This document shows, one piece after another, positions 8,539 to 17,135 of a stretch of 64,000 bases of DNA. The stretch comes from Mesobacillus jeotgali (lineage in GTDB: Bacteria; Bacillota; Bacilli; Bacillales; Cytobacillaceae): positions 124,001 through 188,000 of the forward strand of contig NZ_FVZC01000008.1 of NCBI RefSeq assembly GCF_900166585.1, read 5' to 3'. The position numbers were made by a program, and so were the translations under genes. Under the pieces are notes generated by a model. That model did not search any database and was not told where the DNA came from. It saw only the letters and a list, made by a program, of their open reading frames with translations. Every line of letters begins with the position of its first letter. The first letter of the stretch is position 1.

Positions 8539-8552
8539 TTAAAACGCTTACA
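8539..8552 (-). promoter_or_regulatory. cre-like site upstream of the sugar operon
   Basis: On the minus strand it reads TGTAAGCGTTTTAA. It agrees with the cre consensus TGWAANCGNTNWCA except at the next-to-last position. It lies downstream of the proposed promoter, which suits CcpA roadblock repression. Confidence 0.5.
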
Positions 8553-8601
8553 TAAAGAGGGATGAAAGGCTGTAAACCTTGATAATTCTGAGGTTTCTTA
8601 A

Positions 8602-8640
8602 ATTATCCCGCCATGCATTCTCTATATGCAAACGATTGCA
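8602..8640 (-). promoter_or_regulatory. Promoter and overlapping palindromic operator of the sugar operon
   Basis: On the minus strand, TTGCAT and GATAAT are 18 bases apart (8631-8626 and 8607-8602). The palindrome TGCAATCGTTTGCA at 8640-8627 overlaps the -35 element, as expected for repression by the LacI-family regulator encoded in the operon. The rest of the 8428-8824 gap shows nothing else I can name. Confidence 0.5.
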
Positions 8641-8824
8641 GCTTGTGGCTACATAATAGCATATGAATTTATTAATGACAATATGAAAGTTTCAGAGAAT
8701 TTAAGTTTATCTGCAAAGGTTCAATCCATCGAATGATGTATATACACGTATTATTTGCCTGGCATGGGTTTTAAGGTCTATCATGAATGTTAATACTGAA
8801 AATTAATTGCAGAAGGTGAAAAAC

Positions 8825-9685
8825 ATGATTAAATGCATAGCAACTGATATGGATGGAACATTATTGACAGCAACACAGGAGATTACGGCGGAAAACCGCG
8901 AAGCGATATTAATGGCGAAGGAACAGGGAATCGAGGTGGTAGTCGCTACCGGCCGCTCCTATGAGGAAGCAAGATTCGTACTGGAGGAATCGGGACTAAA
9001 GCTGCCAATGATTTGTGTGAATGGCGCTGAAGTTCGTTCTGAGGAAGGCGAGATTGTGGCCTCGAATCCACTGGATAAGGACAAGGCCCGGCAGTCTGCA
9101 CTGCGTCTCGTCGAAAACGGTGTTTATTTTGAAGTTTACACAAACAAAGGTACATTCACCGAAGATGAGGATAAAGCGATCTCGATCATCGTGGATATTT
9201 TTTCAACCGCCAATCCTGAGGTGCCAATCGAGAAAATTGCTGAGGCAGCTGAGGAAAGGATGCATAAAGGGCTGATCACGAAAATAGATCAATATGATCG
9301 TTTATTTGAGGACGACCAATATGAAATTTATAAGCTCCTGGCTTTTTCTCTCGATGATGACAAGCTTGCGGGTGCCAGGGAGGGTCTGGCAGAAATAGAA
9401 GGACTTGCTGTCAGTTCATCCGGGCGGGAGAACATAGAGATCACAAGCCTGGACGCTCAAAAAGGCATTGCGCTGGAGAAATTCGTTCAATCTAGAGGAA
9501 TCAGCCTTGATGAGACGATGGCGCTCGGAGATAACTTCAATGATGTATCCATGCTTGAAAAAGTCGGGAAACCGGTCGCAATGGGTAATGCAGCCGAAGA
9601 AATTAAAGTTCTATGCGGCGAAGTAACCCTTACAAATGAAGAGAGCGGTGTAGGGAAGGCGATCAAGAAGGTGCTGAAAGACTGA
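8825..9685 (+). CDS. Cof-type HAD-IIB family phosphatase
   Basis: Haloacid-dehalogenase superfamily hydrolase of the Cof/YidA type, 286 residues, which dephosphorylates small sugar phosphates or nucleotides in the cytoplasm. Motif I is DMDGTLL near residue 8, motif II is ATGR, and motif IV is LGDNFNDVSMLEKVGKPVAMGNA near the C-terminus. An upstream TTG at 8807 is in frame, but the AAGGTG site fits the ATG at 8825. The following lipoprotein gene starts 19 bases after its stop, so the two probably form an operon. The substrate is not predictable. Confidence 0.9.
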   Translation: MIKCIATDMDGTLLTATQEITAENREAILMAKEQGIEVVVATGRSYEEARFVLEESGLKLPMICVNGAEVRSEEGEIVASNPLDKDKARQSALRLVENGVYFEVYTNKGTFTEDEDKAISIIVDIFSTANPEVPIEKIAEAAEERMHKGLITKIDQYDRLFEDDQYEIYKLLAFSLDDDKLAGAREGLAEIEGLAVSSSGRENIEITSLDAQKGIALEKFVQSRGISLDETMALGDNFNDVSMLEKVGKPVAMGNAAEEIKVLCGEVTLTNEESGVGKAIKKVLKD

Positions 9686-9704
9686 TTTGGAAAGGACTGT
9701 TGTC

Positions 9705-10802
9705 ATGAAAGGAATCTTGTATGTGTTGCTGGCAATGCTGATGGTTTTATCAGGATGTACAGGCAGTATGGAGGAAACAAAACCTGATGGTGAAGTGGAT
9801 GAAAATCAGCCAGACAAGGAAGCGGTTGCCCAGGTCGGCCAGCTTGAGGCAGTGGCGGAAAATCTTGAGGTGCCATGGTCAATCAATAAAAGCGGGGAAA
9901 CCTTTTACCTCAGTGAACGTCCTGGTTCGATTGTAAAAGTGTCAGGTGAAAATATGACCCGACAAAGTGTTTCATTGAAAAAGGACTTATCTCAGGCTGC
10001 TGAAGCCGGCCTGCTGGGATTTGTCCTGGCACCAGATTTCGAGCAATCCCAAAAGGCATTTGCATACTACACATACGAGAATGGCACCGGCCAGTTCAAT
10101 CGGATTGTCGAACTGACTTTGCAAAATAATGAATGGACGGAAGGCAGGCTGCTGCTCGATAAAATTCCGAGCGGCCGCTTCCATCATGGAGGCAGGCTGA
10201 AGATGGGTCCAGACGGAAAGCTTTATGCGACAACAGGGGACGCTGCAGCAAATCCCGAAATCGCCCAGGATTTAGATTCCCTGGGCGGCAAAATTCTGCG
10301 GATGAATCCTGATGGTTCGGTTCCCGTGGATAATCCGTTTGAAAATTCATATGTATACAGCTACGGCCACCGCAATCCGCAGGGAATGACCTGGTCGAAG
10401 GATGGAACGATGTATGCCAGTGAGCACGGCCCATCTGCCCATGATGAAATCAATAGGATTGAAGCAGGTAAAAACTACGGATGGCCGGTGATTACCGGCG
10501 ACGATACAAAGCAGGGCATGGAAACACCAATTTTCCAGTCAGGCAGAGACACATGGGCACCATCTGGCATGGCGGCCCATAATGGGAAGCTATATGTCGC
10601 TTCTTTAAGAGGAAATGCACTGCGTGAATTCGATCCAGCTGCCAAAACAACAACGGAAGTCGTCACCGGAGCAGGGCGGATCCGCGATGTCATGGTCGAA
10701 GGCGATTATATTTATTTTATCAGCAATAATACCGACGGCCGCGGCACTCCGAGCGAGGGCGATGACAAGTTATATCGCGTAAAGCTTGATGAATTACGGT
10801 AA
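9705..10802 (+). CDS. PQQ-type sugar dehydrogenase (glucose/sorbosone family) lipoprotein
   Basis: Secreted six-bladed beta-propeller of the GDH/sorbosone dehydrogenase family, 365 residues. The N-terminus MKGILYVLLAMLMVLSGC has a lipobox with Cys18, so the protein is anchored to the outer face of the membrane. Family motifs present are AAEAGLLGFVLAPDF, RFHHGGRLKMGPDGKLYATTGD, YGHRNPQGM and SEHGPSAHDEIN. An upstream in-frame TTG at 9687 is less likely than the ATG at 9705, which has a GGAAAGGA site. No PQQ synthesis genes are in the window, so whether it binds PQQ or acts on sugars is an open point. Confidence 0.88.
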   Translation: MKGILYVLLAMLMVLSGCTGSMEETKPDGEVDENQPDKEAVAQVGQLEAVAENLEVPWSINKSGETFYLSERPGSIVKVSGENMTRQSVSLKKDLSQAAEAGLLGFVLAPDFEQSQKAFAYYTYENGTGQFNRIVELTLQNNEWTEGRLLLDKIPSGRFHHGGRLKMGPDGKLYATTGDAAANPEIAQDLDSLGGKILRMNPDGSVPVDNPFENSYVYSYGHRNPQGMTWSKDGTMYASEHGPSAHDEINRIEAGKNYGWPVITGDDTKQGMETPIFQSGRDTWAPSGMAAHNGKLYVASLRGNALREFDPAAKTTTEVVTGAGRIRDVMVEGDYIYFISNNTDGRGTPSEGDDKLYRVKLDELR

Positions 10803-10805
10803 AAA

Positions 10806-10846
10806 AGAGGAAGAGGGACTCTGTATGGGAGTTCATCTTCCTTTTT
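10806..10846 (+). terminator. Terminator after the sugar dehydrogenase gene
   Basis: Stem GGAAGA-GGACTC / GGGAGTTC-TCTTCC, closely followed by TTTTT. Confidence 0.8.
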
Positions 10847-10891
10847 GTTGATTTATTGGCGAACTGGAAATTAAGCGTGTTTTTTTCAATT

Positions 10892-10921
10892 AAAAAAACC
10901 GAGCAATCAACGCCCGGTTCA
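10892..10921 (-). terminator. Terminator of the TetR/ABC exporter operon
   Basis: On the minus strand, a hairpin with arms AACCGGGC / GCTCGGTT is followed by a T run, directly after the tetR stop. Confidence 0.8.
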
Positions 10922-11575
10922 ATTCTTACTTTTCTGTCCAGCCAGCCCATGCAGGATGAATTGGATTGTGCGTTCTGTTTCTGCTTCGTCATCCCAATCT
11001 GCTTCTGGCAGGATCATATAGCGTGCGATCAAATATCCTAAGATGGCGGAAAACGTCAGCCTGAACACGCTGTAGGCAGGAATTTCAATGATTTGGCCTT
11101 TAGCCTGATAATACTCTACAAGCTTTATGAACCGCTCGTAGATTGCCAATCCGATATGTTCCTTGAAAAGCTCCTTCAATTCTGGATGAAAGGGGATTTC
11201 CTGCACCAGAATTTTCACTGTGGGCAGATTTTTAATAAGGAAGTCCCGGCGATTTTCGAGCATTGCTTTCAGAAAATCTTCAAAATGCTCAAAGTCTTGA
11301 TCCAGAACCTTCGTTAAATCTTTTATGATAAAAGGTGCCACGAACTTAGCCATCACCGGAGCGACAATCGCCAGCAGCAAATCCTTTTTCGTTTTATAAT
11401 GTCTGAAAATCGTTCCTTCAGCTACGCCTGCCTTTTTGGCAATTTCGCTGGTTGATGTGGCGGAAAATCCTTTTTCGGCGAAGGATTCAATCGCAGAGAG
11501 GATAATTTTCTTCTGCTTATCCGTCAGCTCTTCTCCGTCCATCAACTCATCTATTTTTAATTCTTGATCTATCAT
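10919..11575 (-). CDS. TetR/AcrR family repressor of the ABC exporter operon
   Basis: A 218-residue TetR family regulator. The DNA-binding helix-turn-helix spans about residues 20-65 (KKIILSAIESFAEKGFSATS, IAKKAGVAEGTIFRHYKTKKDLL). The remainder is the variable ligand-binding and dimer domain. An AAAGGAG site precedes the ATG. It is the last gene of the operon after the ATPase and permease genes. The two near-palindromic GTGAGT-AATC-ACTCA sites around the operon promoter are its likely operators, which would give negative autoregulation of a drug- or stress-induced exporter. Confidence 0.92.
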   Translation of the reverse strand: MIDQELKIDELMDGEELTDKQKKIILSAIESFAEKGFSATSTSEIAKKAGVAEGTIFRHYKTKKDLLLAIVAPVMAKFVAPFIIKDLTKVLDQDFEHFEDFLKAMLENRRDFLIKNLPTVKILVQEIPFHPELKELFKEHIGLAIYERFIKLVEYYQAKGQIIEIPAYSVFRLTFSAILGYLIARYMILPEADWDDEAETERTIQFILHGLAGQKSKN

Positions 11576-11597
11576 TATTTACTCCTTTCACCTGGGC

Positions 11598-12629
11598 CTA
11601 AACTGAACGGTGCTTCCGCAGCGCTAAAATATTCAGGAACATGAATAGAGCAGAGAAACCTGCAAGCATCAGCATATTCCCGTAGATAGCATCCCAACCG
11701 TATCCTCTCACCATGATATCACGCAGTGCTTCTGCAGCATAATACAGCGGCGTAATCGGGCCAAGCCAGCTTAGCCAATCGGAAATTGTCTCCAGATTGA
11801 TCAGGCCAGAGAAGAAAAACTGCGGAACGATGATGACCGGGATGAATTGGATCATTTGAAATTCATTATTTGCAAACGCTGAAAGCAGAGTGCCAAGTGT
11901 CAGTGCCGTCATCGACAGCAATAAAGTGATCAGCAATACGTAGAAAAAGGAACCTTCCATCAGCATTCCAAGGATATAGATCGCATACCAGGCGATAAGT
12001 GTTGCCTGCAGCATTGTAAAGAGTCCGAAGCCGAGGACGTAACCGGTGACAATTTCCCATTTGCGCAGCGGGCTTGACAGCAACTTTTCAAGTGTGCCGC
12101 TCGTTCTTTCACGCAAAAAAGAAATCCCGGAAATGATGAACACAAAGAAGAAAGCGAAGAACCCCAGCAATACGGGTCCGAAATAATCAAATTGTCCCAT
12201 ATCCTCGGAGCCGTGCAGATAAGCGGCCATCAGTTCAGAATTCCCCTTAGCTGGCACCAATGACTTGGTTGCTTGCTGGAACCATTTCATAAAAGCTCCA
12301 TTAACTGTTGGATCGCTTCCTTCCAGGACGATTTTATCGATCATAGGGCCATTAAAAACTAGATACCCATCGATTTTACGGTCCAATGCATCCTCTTTTG
12401 CGGCTTTGGCCGATTCATATTCTGTTGTTTTGGCATCCTCCAACTCTAGCTTTTCCAGGATAGGGCCAGGTACATTGACCAATCCAACCCTGGGAACATA
12501 GTTTTCTCCATTAAAAACAAGGTGGAGCATCGTAAGGATGAGAAGAGGTGCAACAAGCATCATCGCTAGCGTCCTTTTGTCCCTGAGAAATTGCCGGATA
12601 ATCCTGATAACTAAAGCTCTAATTCTCAT
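11598..12629 (-). CDS. ABC-2 type exporter permease
   Basis: Membrane subunit of an ABC exporter, 343 residues, with one N-terminal membrane segment, a large extracytoplasmic domain (about residues 45-165) and five C-terminal segments containing the ABC-2 signature region (RERTSGTLEKLLSSPLRKWEI). A GTG at 12638 is in frame, but GGAGG is correctly spaced only for the ATG at 12629. It overlaps the end of the ATPase gene by 11 bases. The substrate is unknown; lipophilic drugs or antibiotics are usual for this architecture. Confidence 0.92.
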   Translation of the reverse strand: MRIRALVIRIIRQFLRDKRTLAMMLVAPLLILTMLHLVFNGENYVPRVGLVNVPGPILEKLELEDAKTTEYESAKAAKEDALDRKIDGYLVFNGPMIDKIVLEGSDPTVNGAFMKWFQQATKSLVPAKGNSELMAAYLHGSEDMGQFDYFGPVLLGFFAFFFVFIISGISFLRERTSGTLEKLLSSPLRKWEIVTGYVLGFGLFTMLQATLIAWYAIYILGMLMEGSFFYVLLITLLLSMTALTLGTLLSAFANNEFQMIQFIPVIIVPQFFFSGLINLETISDWLSWLGPITPLYYAAEALRDIMVRGYGWDAIYGNMLMLAGFSALFMFLNILALRKHRSV

Positions 12630-13341
12630 GATGGACACCTCCGTATGCTAAAAATGCTTCCTCGACGCTGGCTGAACCAGTCTTTTCCTTCAACTCAGCA
12701 GGAGTGCCGACCGCAATCAAGCGTCCATCGCGAATCAGGCCCAATCTGTCACATTTCTCTGCTTCATCCATTACATGTGTCGTGACGATGAGTGTCTTGC
12801 CGCTAGTTTTTAAGTCATAAAATCCCGCCCAGATGCTCTGTCGCAAAACGGGGTCGATTCCGACGGTCGGCTCATCGAGGATCAGCAGCTCAGGTTCATG
12901 CAGCAATGCTGCAGCAAGGGAGAGGCGCCGCTTCATTCCCCCGGAGTAATTGGTTACCAGTTTATTAAGATGTGGTGATAGATCCACCAGTTCCATCACT
13001 TCCAGAATGCGCTTTTTTCGGTGAGGGCCTTTTAGTCCGAACAGCGACGCGAAGAACTCCAGGTTTTCTTTCGCGGACAATTCGGTATAAAGCGCATCGG
13101 ATTGCGCCATGTAGCCAATTTTTTCAATCAACTTCAATGACGGCATTTTTTCACCAAATAGATAGTTTTCGCCTTCAGTTGGCATATCCAGACCAACAAG
13201 CTGCCTGACGAGAGTGGTTTTGCCTGCTCCTGAGGGACCAAGCAGACCGAAAATTTCACCGCTTTCAATTTCTAAGTTGATGTTTTTTAAAACGTCATGC
13301 TTTCCATACCGTTTGCTTACATTTTTAATGGAGACAATCAT
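12619..13341 (-). CDS. ABC exporter ATP-binding protein
   Basis: A 240-residue nucleotide-binding subunit with Walker A GPSGAGKT, signature [10 protein letters not shown], Walker [13 protein letters not shown] and the switch His in [10 protein letters not shown]. It energises the ABC-2 permease encoded next. The ORF stays open up to a GTG at 13377, but that GTG lies inside a presumed TetR operator. The ATG at 13341 has AAGGATGG upstream. Confidence 0.93.
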   Translation of the reverse strand: MIVSIKNVSKRYGKHDVLKNINLEIESGEIFGLLGPSGAGKTTLVRQLVGLDMPTEGENYLFGEKMPSLKLIEKIGYMAQSDALYTELSAKENLEFFASLFGLKGPHRKKRILEVMELVDLSPHLNKLVTNYSGGMKRRLSLAAALLHEPELLILDEPTVGIDPVLRQSIWAGFYDLKTSGKTLIVTTHVMDEAEKCDRLGLIRDGRLIAVGTPAELKEKTGSASVEEAFLAYGGVHHEN

Positions 13342-13365
13342 TTCGCAGGCACCATCCTTATTAAA

Positions 13366-13381
13366 GTGAGTAATCACTCAC
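13366..13381 (-). promoter_or_regulatory. TetR-type operator 1 (promoter-distal side of -10)
   Basis: Sequence GTGAGTAATCACTCAC, with perfect six-base arms and a four-base centre. A second copy lies 49 bp away at 13415-13430. Confidence 0.7.
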
Positions 13382-13385
13382 TAAT

Positions 13386-13414
13386 AGTATAGAGAGTTTA
13401 ATTGATTTTGTATA
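13386..13414 (-). promoter_or_regulatory. Promoter of the TetR-controlled ABC exporter operon
   Basis: On the minus strand, TATACA and TATACT are separated by 17 bases. The two operator copies abut either end of the promoter. Confidence 0.65.
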
Positions 13415-13430
13415 GTGAGTAATCACTCAT
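13415..13430 (-). promoter_or_regulatory. TetR-type operator 2 (upstream of -35)
   Basis: Sequence GTGAGTAATCACTCAT, identical to operator 1 except for the last base, directly adjacent to the -35 hexamer. Confidence 0.7.
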
Positions 13431-13452
13431 TTTATTCTCCAGGAAACGACAT

Positions 13453-13475
13453 AAAAAAACCCTCTTTAAGAGGGC
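13453..13475 (-). terminator. Terminator at the end of the nos cluster
   Basis: Stem CCCTCTT / AAGAGGG, then a run of seven T on the minus strand, right after the stop of the YtkA-like lipoprotein gene. Confidence 0.85.
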
Positions 13476-13476
13476 A

Positions 13477-14376
13477 TTACATAATCTTTATTTTAAGAGA
13501 ATTCACCTGGCTTACCAGCAATTCTTCGTATTCCTTTTCAGCTGTAAACTGGATTTCCTGATCCTCGGCCTTTGGATTTTCCTTTTTTACTTTTTCAATT
13601 AAATCATTCTGAACCTTCTGGGTGAGGACAATGCGGGCATATTGCTCATGCTGGATGTTCCAGAACTTTTCTTCCCCAAAATCAGAAATCAGCTTTTGGG
13701 CCGCTTCAGATGCCTTATATTGATTGCGGACGTTTTCAATCGCAACGCTTATTTCATGTTCACTTGCCTTATGTCCTTTCTCAAGTCCCAGCATGGCCAT
13801 AGCCCTCAGCCGGATAATTTGCGTCAGCAGCTGGTTTTTGTCCTGGTTCAGTTTCTCCTGGTTATCCCAATAGGCAAGTGCCTCATCCAGCTTTTCGCCC
13901 GTATACTTCTCGCGGTCTGTTTCACGGTTGATTTCGATATGAAGTTTATTGATGAACTGGTAAAATTCCAGATCTTCATCGGTGATCCATTGACCGTTTA
14001 TGGAAGCAACACCTTTCGCTTTTTTAACAGTCAGGTCCATAATTTCTTCTTGTTTAAGTCCATCCTTCTCCAGATTAAAAGCAGCTTCCCATTCTCCTGC
14101 CATTGAAAAAGCAGCACTTCCTGCATAAACTCCGTCAGATACTTCTTCCAGGTCAACCTTGATCGTTCCATGATCCATGCTGGCCATCGCAAACTCTGCC
14201 GCAATAATTAGATCCTTTACTGCCTTTCCGTCTTCCGTCACTTCAATTTCAAATTTTGATTCTTCACCGTTTGCAAAAACTGGTTCGCTGATGACATTCA
14301 ATTTCCATTCCGGCTCCTGATTGCAGCCAGCCAGCAGGATTGTTATTAATATGAACAAAGATATTAGCTTTTTCAC
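13477..14376 (-). CDS. Lipoprotein with YtkA/FixH-like domain and SurA/PrsA-like helical domain, nos cluster
   Basis: A 299-residue lipoprotein: signal MKKLISLFILITILLAGC with lipidated Cys18. Residues about 25-120 look like the YtkA/FixH-type beta domain (MASMDHG and FSMAGEW segments with Met/His that could bind copper). Residues about 125-299 are helical and charged, similar to the N-terminal domain of SurA/PrsA-type foldases. The GTG start overlaps the stop of nosF by four bases (GTGA), so it is the last gene of the nos operon, where other species have nosL. A copper-delivery or NosZ-maturation role is an inference from position. Confidence 0.8.
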   Translation of the reverse strand: MKKLISLFILITILLAGCNQEPEWKLNVISEPVFANGEESKFEIEVTEDGKAVKDLIIAAEFAMASMDHGTIKVDLEEVSDGVYAGSAAFSMAGEWEAAFNLEKDGLKQEEIMDLTVKKAKGVASINGQWITDEDLEFYQFINKLHIEINRETDREKYTGEKLDEALAYWDNQEKLNQDKNQLLTQIIRLRAMAMLGLEKGHKASEHEISVAIENVRNQYKASEAAQKLISDFGEEKFWNIQHEQYARIVLTQKVQNDLIEKVKKENPKAEDQEIQFTAEKEYEELLVSQVNSLKIKIM

Positions 14377-15047
14377 TTTTCCATTCCCCCTAGGTCCTGA
14401 GTCTTTAAAAAATCTTCGACTGTGTATTTTGTCATTTTTCCATTATCTAAAAATGCGACATGTGTACATATTTTCTTAATCTCATCCAGGTGATGGGAAG
14501 AGAGCAGGATGGTTTTGTCTCTCAGGGATTGAAGGACTTCTAAAATTTCCTTCCGCCCCATTGGATCGATTCCGCTTGTCGGTTCATCAAGGACCAGGAT
14601 ATCGGCGTCCTGATACAGGGTGATGGCAAGCCCTAATCGCTGGAGCATCCCCTTCGAATAGCGTTTAACAGTACTGTTGCGGTCTTCCCATAAGCCGACT
14701 GACGTCAAGATTTGCTCTATTCTTACAGGATCAGCCTTCCCCGTGCCTGCCTGTGCAAAGAAAGTGATATTTTCGTAACCTGTCAGAGCTGGATACAGCA
14801 TAAATTTTTCCGGCAGATAGGCAATCTCATTTTTCCAGCGTTTATTATTTTTCCGTGACTTCCCGTTCACCAGGATTTCACCTTTCCTGATTGGAATAAG
14901 TCCAAGCAAACTATTGATAAAGGTGGATTTTCCTGCGCCGTTTCTGCCGACAAGCGCACACACCTCATTTTTTTCTATTGATAAGCTGATATCATTTAAG
15001 ATTTCCTTATGGCCATAGGACTGTGTTAAGCCAGATACATTGATCAT
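14373..15047 (-). CDS. nosF: NosF-type ABC transporter ATPase
   Basis: A 224-residue ATPase with Walker A GRNGAGKS, signature YSKGMLQRLG, Walker B ILVLDEPTSGIDP and LLSSHHLDEI. With NosY and NosD it forms the ABC system needed to assemble the copper-sulfur centre of nitrous oxide reductase. The ORF is open upstream to 15146, but AGGAGGG is placed for MINVSG at 15047. That ATG overlaps the NosY stop (ATGA). Confidence 0.88.
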   Translation of the reverse strand: MINVSGLTQSYGHKEILNDISLSIEKNEVCALVGRNGAGKSTFINSLLGLIPIRKGEILVNGKSRKNNKRWKNEIAYLPEKFMLYPALTGYENITFFAQAGTGKADPVRIEQILTSVGLWEDRNSTVKRYSKGMLQRLGLAITLYQDADILVLDEPTSGIDPMGRKEILEVLQSLRDKTILLSSHHLDEIKKICTHVAFLDNGKMTKYTVEDFLKTQDLGGMEK

Positions 15048-15841
15048 TCCGAACCCTCCTTGCGATGAAGCAGTACAGAGCATGTAAATGAAGCAGCCAT
15101 CCAGAATAGAAGGCACGCCCCGAGGAAAACACCCGGCTGCAGCCACATGAAAGATTTTAATAGATGCGACATGTGCCCGAATGAGTAAATGCCCAATCCT
15201 GTCTCAAGGTACAACCTTACAGCCTGAATGGGATTAAGGAAATAGGCGATGGAAAAAAGCTTTACATTCTCATGGGATACATCCTGGATCATGGAAAGCA
15301 AGGCAAAGTCATGCAAGAAAAAGAAGTAGAACCAGGTGATGACCGCAATCGCGGCAATTTGCATCCTTGACCTGCTGATGCTGCCAATCAGTGCGCCAAT
15401 TTGCGTAAAAATCATCATAAGAACTGAGACTGATAGAATAAAGACGAAGTACGTTCCAACTTCCGTTTTAAAGAAGACTTTTAAAGGAATGAAGAAAATG
15501 AAAAACCAGCCGAAGAGCGGAGCCAGGAGTACTGCATGCAGTCCAGCGCTCTTTTTTAAAAGGAAGGTCATATAACTCTCCTGCCTTGTTAATAGCATGA
15601 CAAGTGTTTTTTGTTCCTTTTCCTGAAAGATGGAGAAGGCACCGATAAACAGGGACAAAATTGGAATAAAATAAATCAGTGTGTCAAACAGATTGATCAG
15701 CAGGATATAAAAGCCCTGATCATAGGAAAGAGCGGATGACCTCACAAGCAGAAGGACAGAGACAAGCATGACTGTTCCGATTGCGAGCCAAAGCCCTTTG
15801 CCTCTTATATTTTCCTTCCATTCCTTCCAAATGAAAAACAT
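15044..15841 (-). CDS. nosY: NosY-type ABC transporter permease
   Basis: A 265-residue membrane protein with six hydrophobic segments of the ABC-2 type that partners NosF. The start MFFIWKEWKENIRG at 15841 follows AAAAAGGAG. A longer ORF to 15907 is open but unsupported. The N-terminal coding region overlaps the end of nosD by 37 bases, and the stop overlaps nosF, so the three are translationally coupled. The function is known for the family: supply of a sulfur species for the CuZ centre of NosZ. Confidence 0.85.
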   Translation of the reverse strand: MFFIWKEWKENIRGKGLWLAIGTVMLVSVLLLVRSSALSYDQGFYILLINLFDTLIYFIPILSLFIGAFSIFQEKEQKTLVMLLTRQESYMTFLLKKSAGLHAVLLAPLFGWFFIFFIPLKVFFKTEVGTYFVFILSVSVLMMIFTQIGALIGSISRSRMQIAAIAVITWFYFFFLHDFALLSMIQDVSHENVKLFSIAYFLNPIQAVRLYLETGLGIYSFGHMSHLLKSFMWLQPGVFLGACLLFWMAASFTCSVLLHRKEGSE

Positions 15842-17133
15842 AGCAGTTTTCTCCTTTTTGCAAAGATTGCCGTTATGCCAACGGCTATTACGATTAAGAG
15901 TGGCCATTTTGGTTTTCGTTTTCCGGTGAGCGGATGCGGATCCTCAAACATCACCTTGTCGTGATCCAGCAACTGGTTCATTTTTTCGTAGATTTTAATG
16001 GCCGGGCTTTTTAGAAAAAGATAGACAAGTTCCTGATCCTCAATCAGTTCATAGAGCGAGGATTTATAAACCGCTGGGCTGTCACCGACTCCATTATGGT
16101 CGAGGTCAAGCGCAGGGAAGGACATGCCCCAATCGTTGCCGGTTCCTTCAAAGCTCCACTCATTCCTGCCAGTACCGCCCAGTGTGACAGCTGGTATGGT
16201 ATTTTCTTCAATCGTATTTTCAGTAAAGATCTGCTCATTTGAACTGGCCCAGAGTTCAATCCCGATCTGGTTTTGCGAGATATGGTTCGACCGAATCAGG
16301 TTGTCGGTCGATTGATCTATATATAACCCTCTCTGGTTCATGTAGAAAGTGTTGTTCTCAATTTTATTTTCGTTTGCTGATAACACAAGCAATCCAAAGG
16401 ATCGGTGTCCATAATTAAAGATGAATTGATTATTTTCCAGCTTAAGCTGATTGGAGTGCATGATGGCAGCTCCGCCTGTATTAAAGGTGAATATGTTGTT
16501 TTTAAATTCGTTGCGGTCCGAATACATATAATGCAGACCGTAACGTGTTTGGGTTATTTCATTGTTTAAGGCTTTATTGTCATTGCTATAATCGAAGAAC
16601 ATACCGTCTCTCGTGCCTTCGATATGATTCTTTTTCAATAGGTTTCCATTTGAGTAATATACATGCAGTCCATTGCCCTGGGCTGCTATTTCCTTTTTTC
16701 CAAGCCCCTTAATTCTTACATTTTCTATGATGTTCTGGTGAGCTTTGCTTAAATAAACACCGTGGAAGGATTGCTCAATCCTGATATTTCGAATGATGTT
16801 TTTATCTGTATATATTTTGATTGCGGCATATTCTTCCGGGCTATTGCGGTCCATTCCGCTCTTTTTCACCTCAAGGTCTGTAACGGTGACACCTGGAGCA
16901 CGAACAGAAATGACATTGCCTTTGCCATCTCCTTCAATGACCGTTCCTCTCGTCCCAATTAGGGTTAGCGGCTTATCGATCACGATATTCCCGGCATAGG
17001 TTTTATTTTCAAGCTTGATCACTGCACCGTCTTTGGCTGTATCAATGACGGCCTGCAGGTTTTCCGCTGCCGTCCCCTTTTCCGGAAAAATAATAACGGA
17101 AAAGAGCAAGAGCAGCCAAAAGATTTTTTTCAT
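15805..17133 (-). CDS. nosD: NosD, periplasmic copper-centre assembly protein
   Basis: A 442-residue secreted right-handed beta-helix protein. It has an N-terminal Sec signal (MKKIFWLLLLFSVIIFPEKGTAA), then repeated Asn-rich coils (for example NLLKKNHIEGTRDGMFFDYSNDN, NEFKNNIFTFNTGGAAIMHSN) characteristic of NosD/CASH domains, and a C-terminal membrane segment (WPLLIVIAVGITAIF) that holds it at the outer membrane face. The ATG at 17133 follows AAGGATC. The gene begins two bases after the nosB stop. It acts with NosFY in maturation of NosZ. Confidence 0.93.
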   Translation of the reverse strand: MKKIFWLLLLFSVIIFPEKGTAAENLQAVIDTAKDGAVIKLENKTYAGNIVIDKPLTLIGTRGTVIEGDGKGNVISVRAPGVTVTDLEVKKSGMDRNSPEEYAAIKIYTDKNIIRNIRIEQSFHGVYLSKAHQNIIENVRIKGLGKKEIAAQGNGLHVYYSNGNLLKKNHIEGTRDGMFFDYSNDNKALNNEITQTRYGLHYMYSDRNEFKNNIFTFNTGGAAIMHSNQLKLENNQFIFNYGHRSFGLLVLSANENKIENNTFYMNQRGLYIDQSTDNLIRSNHISQNQIGIELWASSNEQIFTENTIEENTIPAVTLGGTGRNEWSFEGTGNDWGMSFPALDLDHNGVGDSPAVYKSSLYELIEDQELVYLFLKSPAIKIYEKMNQLLDHDKVMFEDPHPLTGKRKPKWPLLIVIAVGITAIFAKRRKLLCFSFGRNGRKI

Positions 17134-17135
17134 GG

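Noticed and set aside
10096..10434. 112-residue minus-strand ORF opposite the sugar dehydrogenase gene
   Set aside because: Antisense shadow of a conserved beta-propeller gene, with no initiation signals.
13342..13377. GTG start for the ABC ATPase at 13377
   Set aside because: This codon lies within a TetR operator next to the -10 box, so it would be at or before the transcript start. The ATG at 13341 has a proper ribosome binding site.
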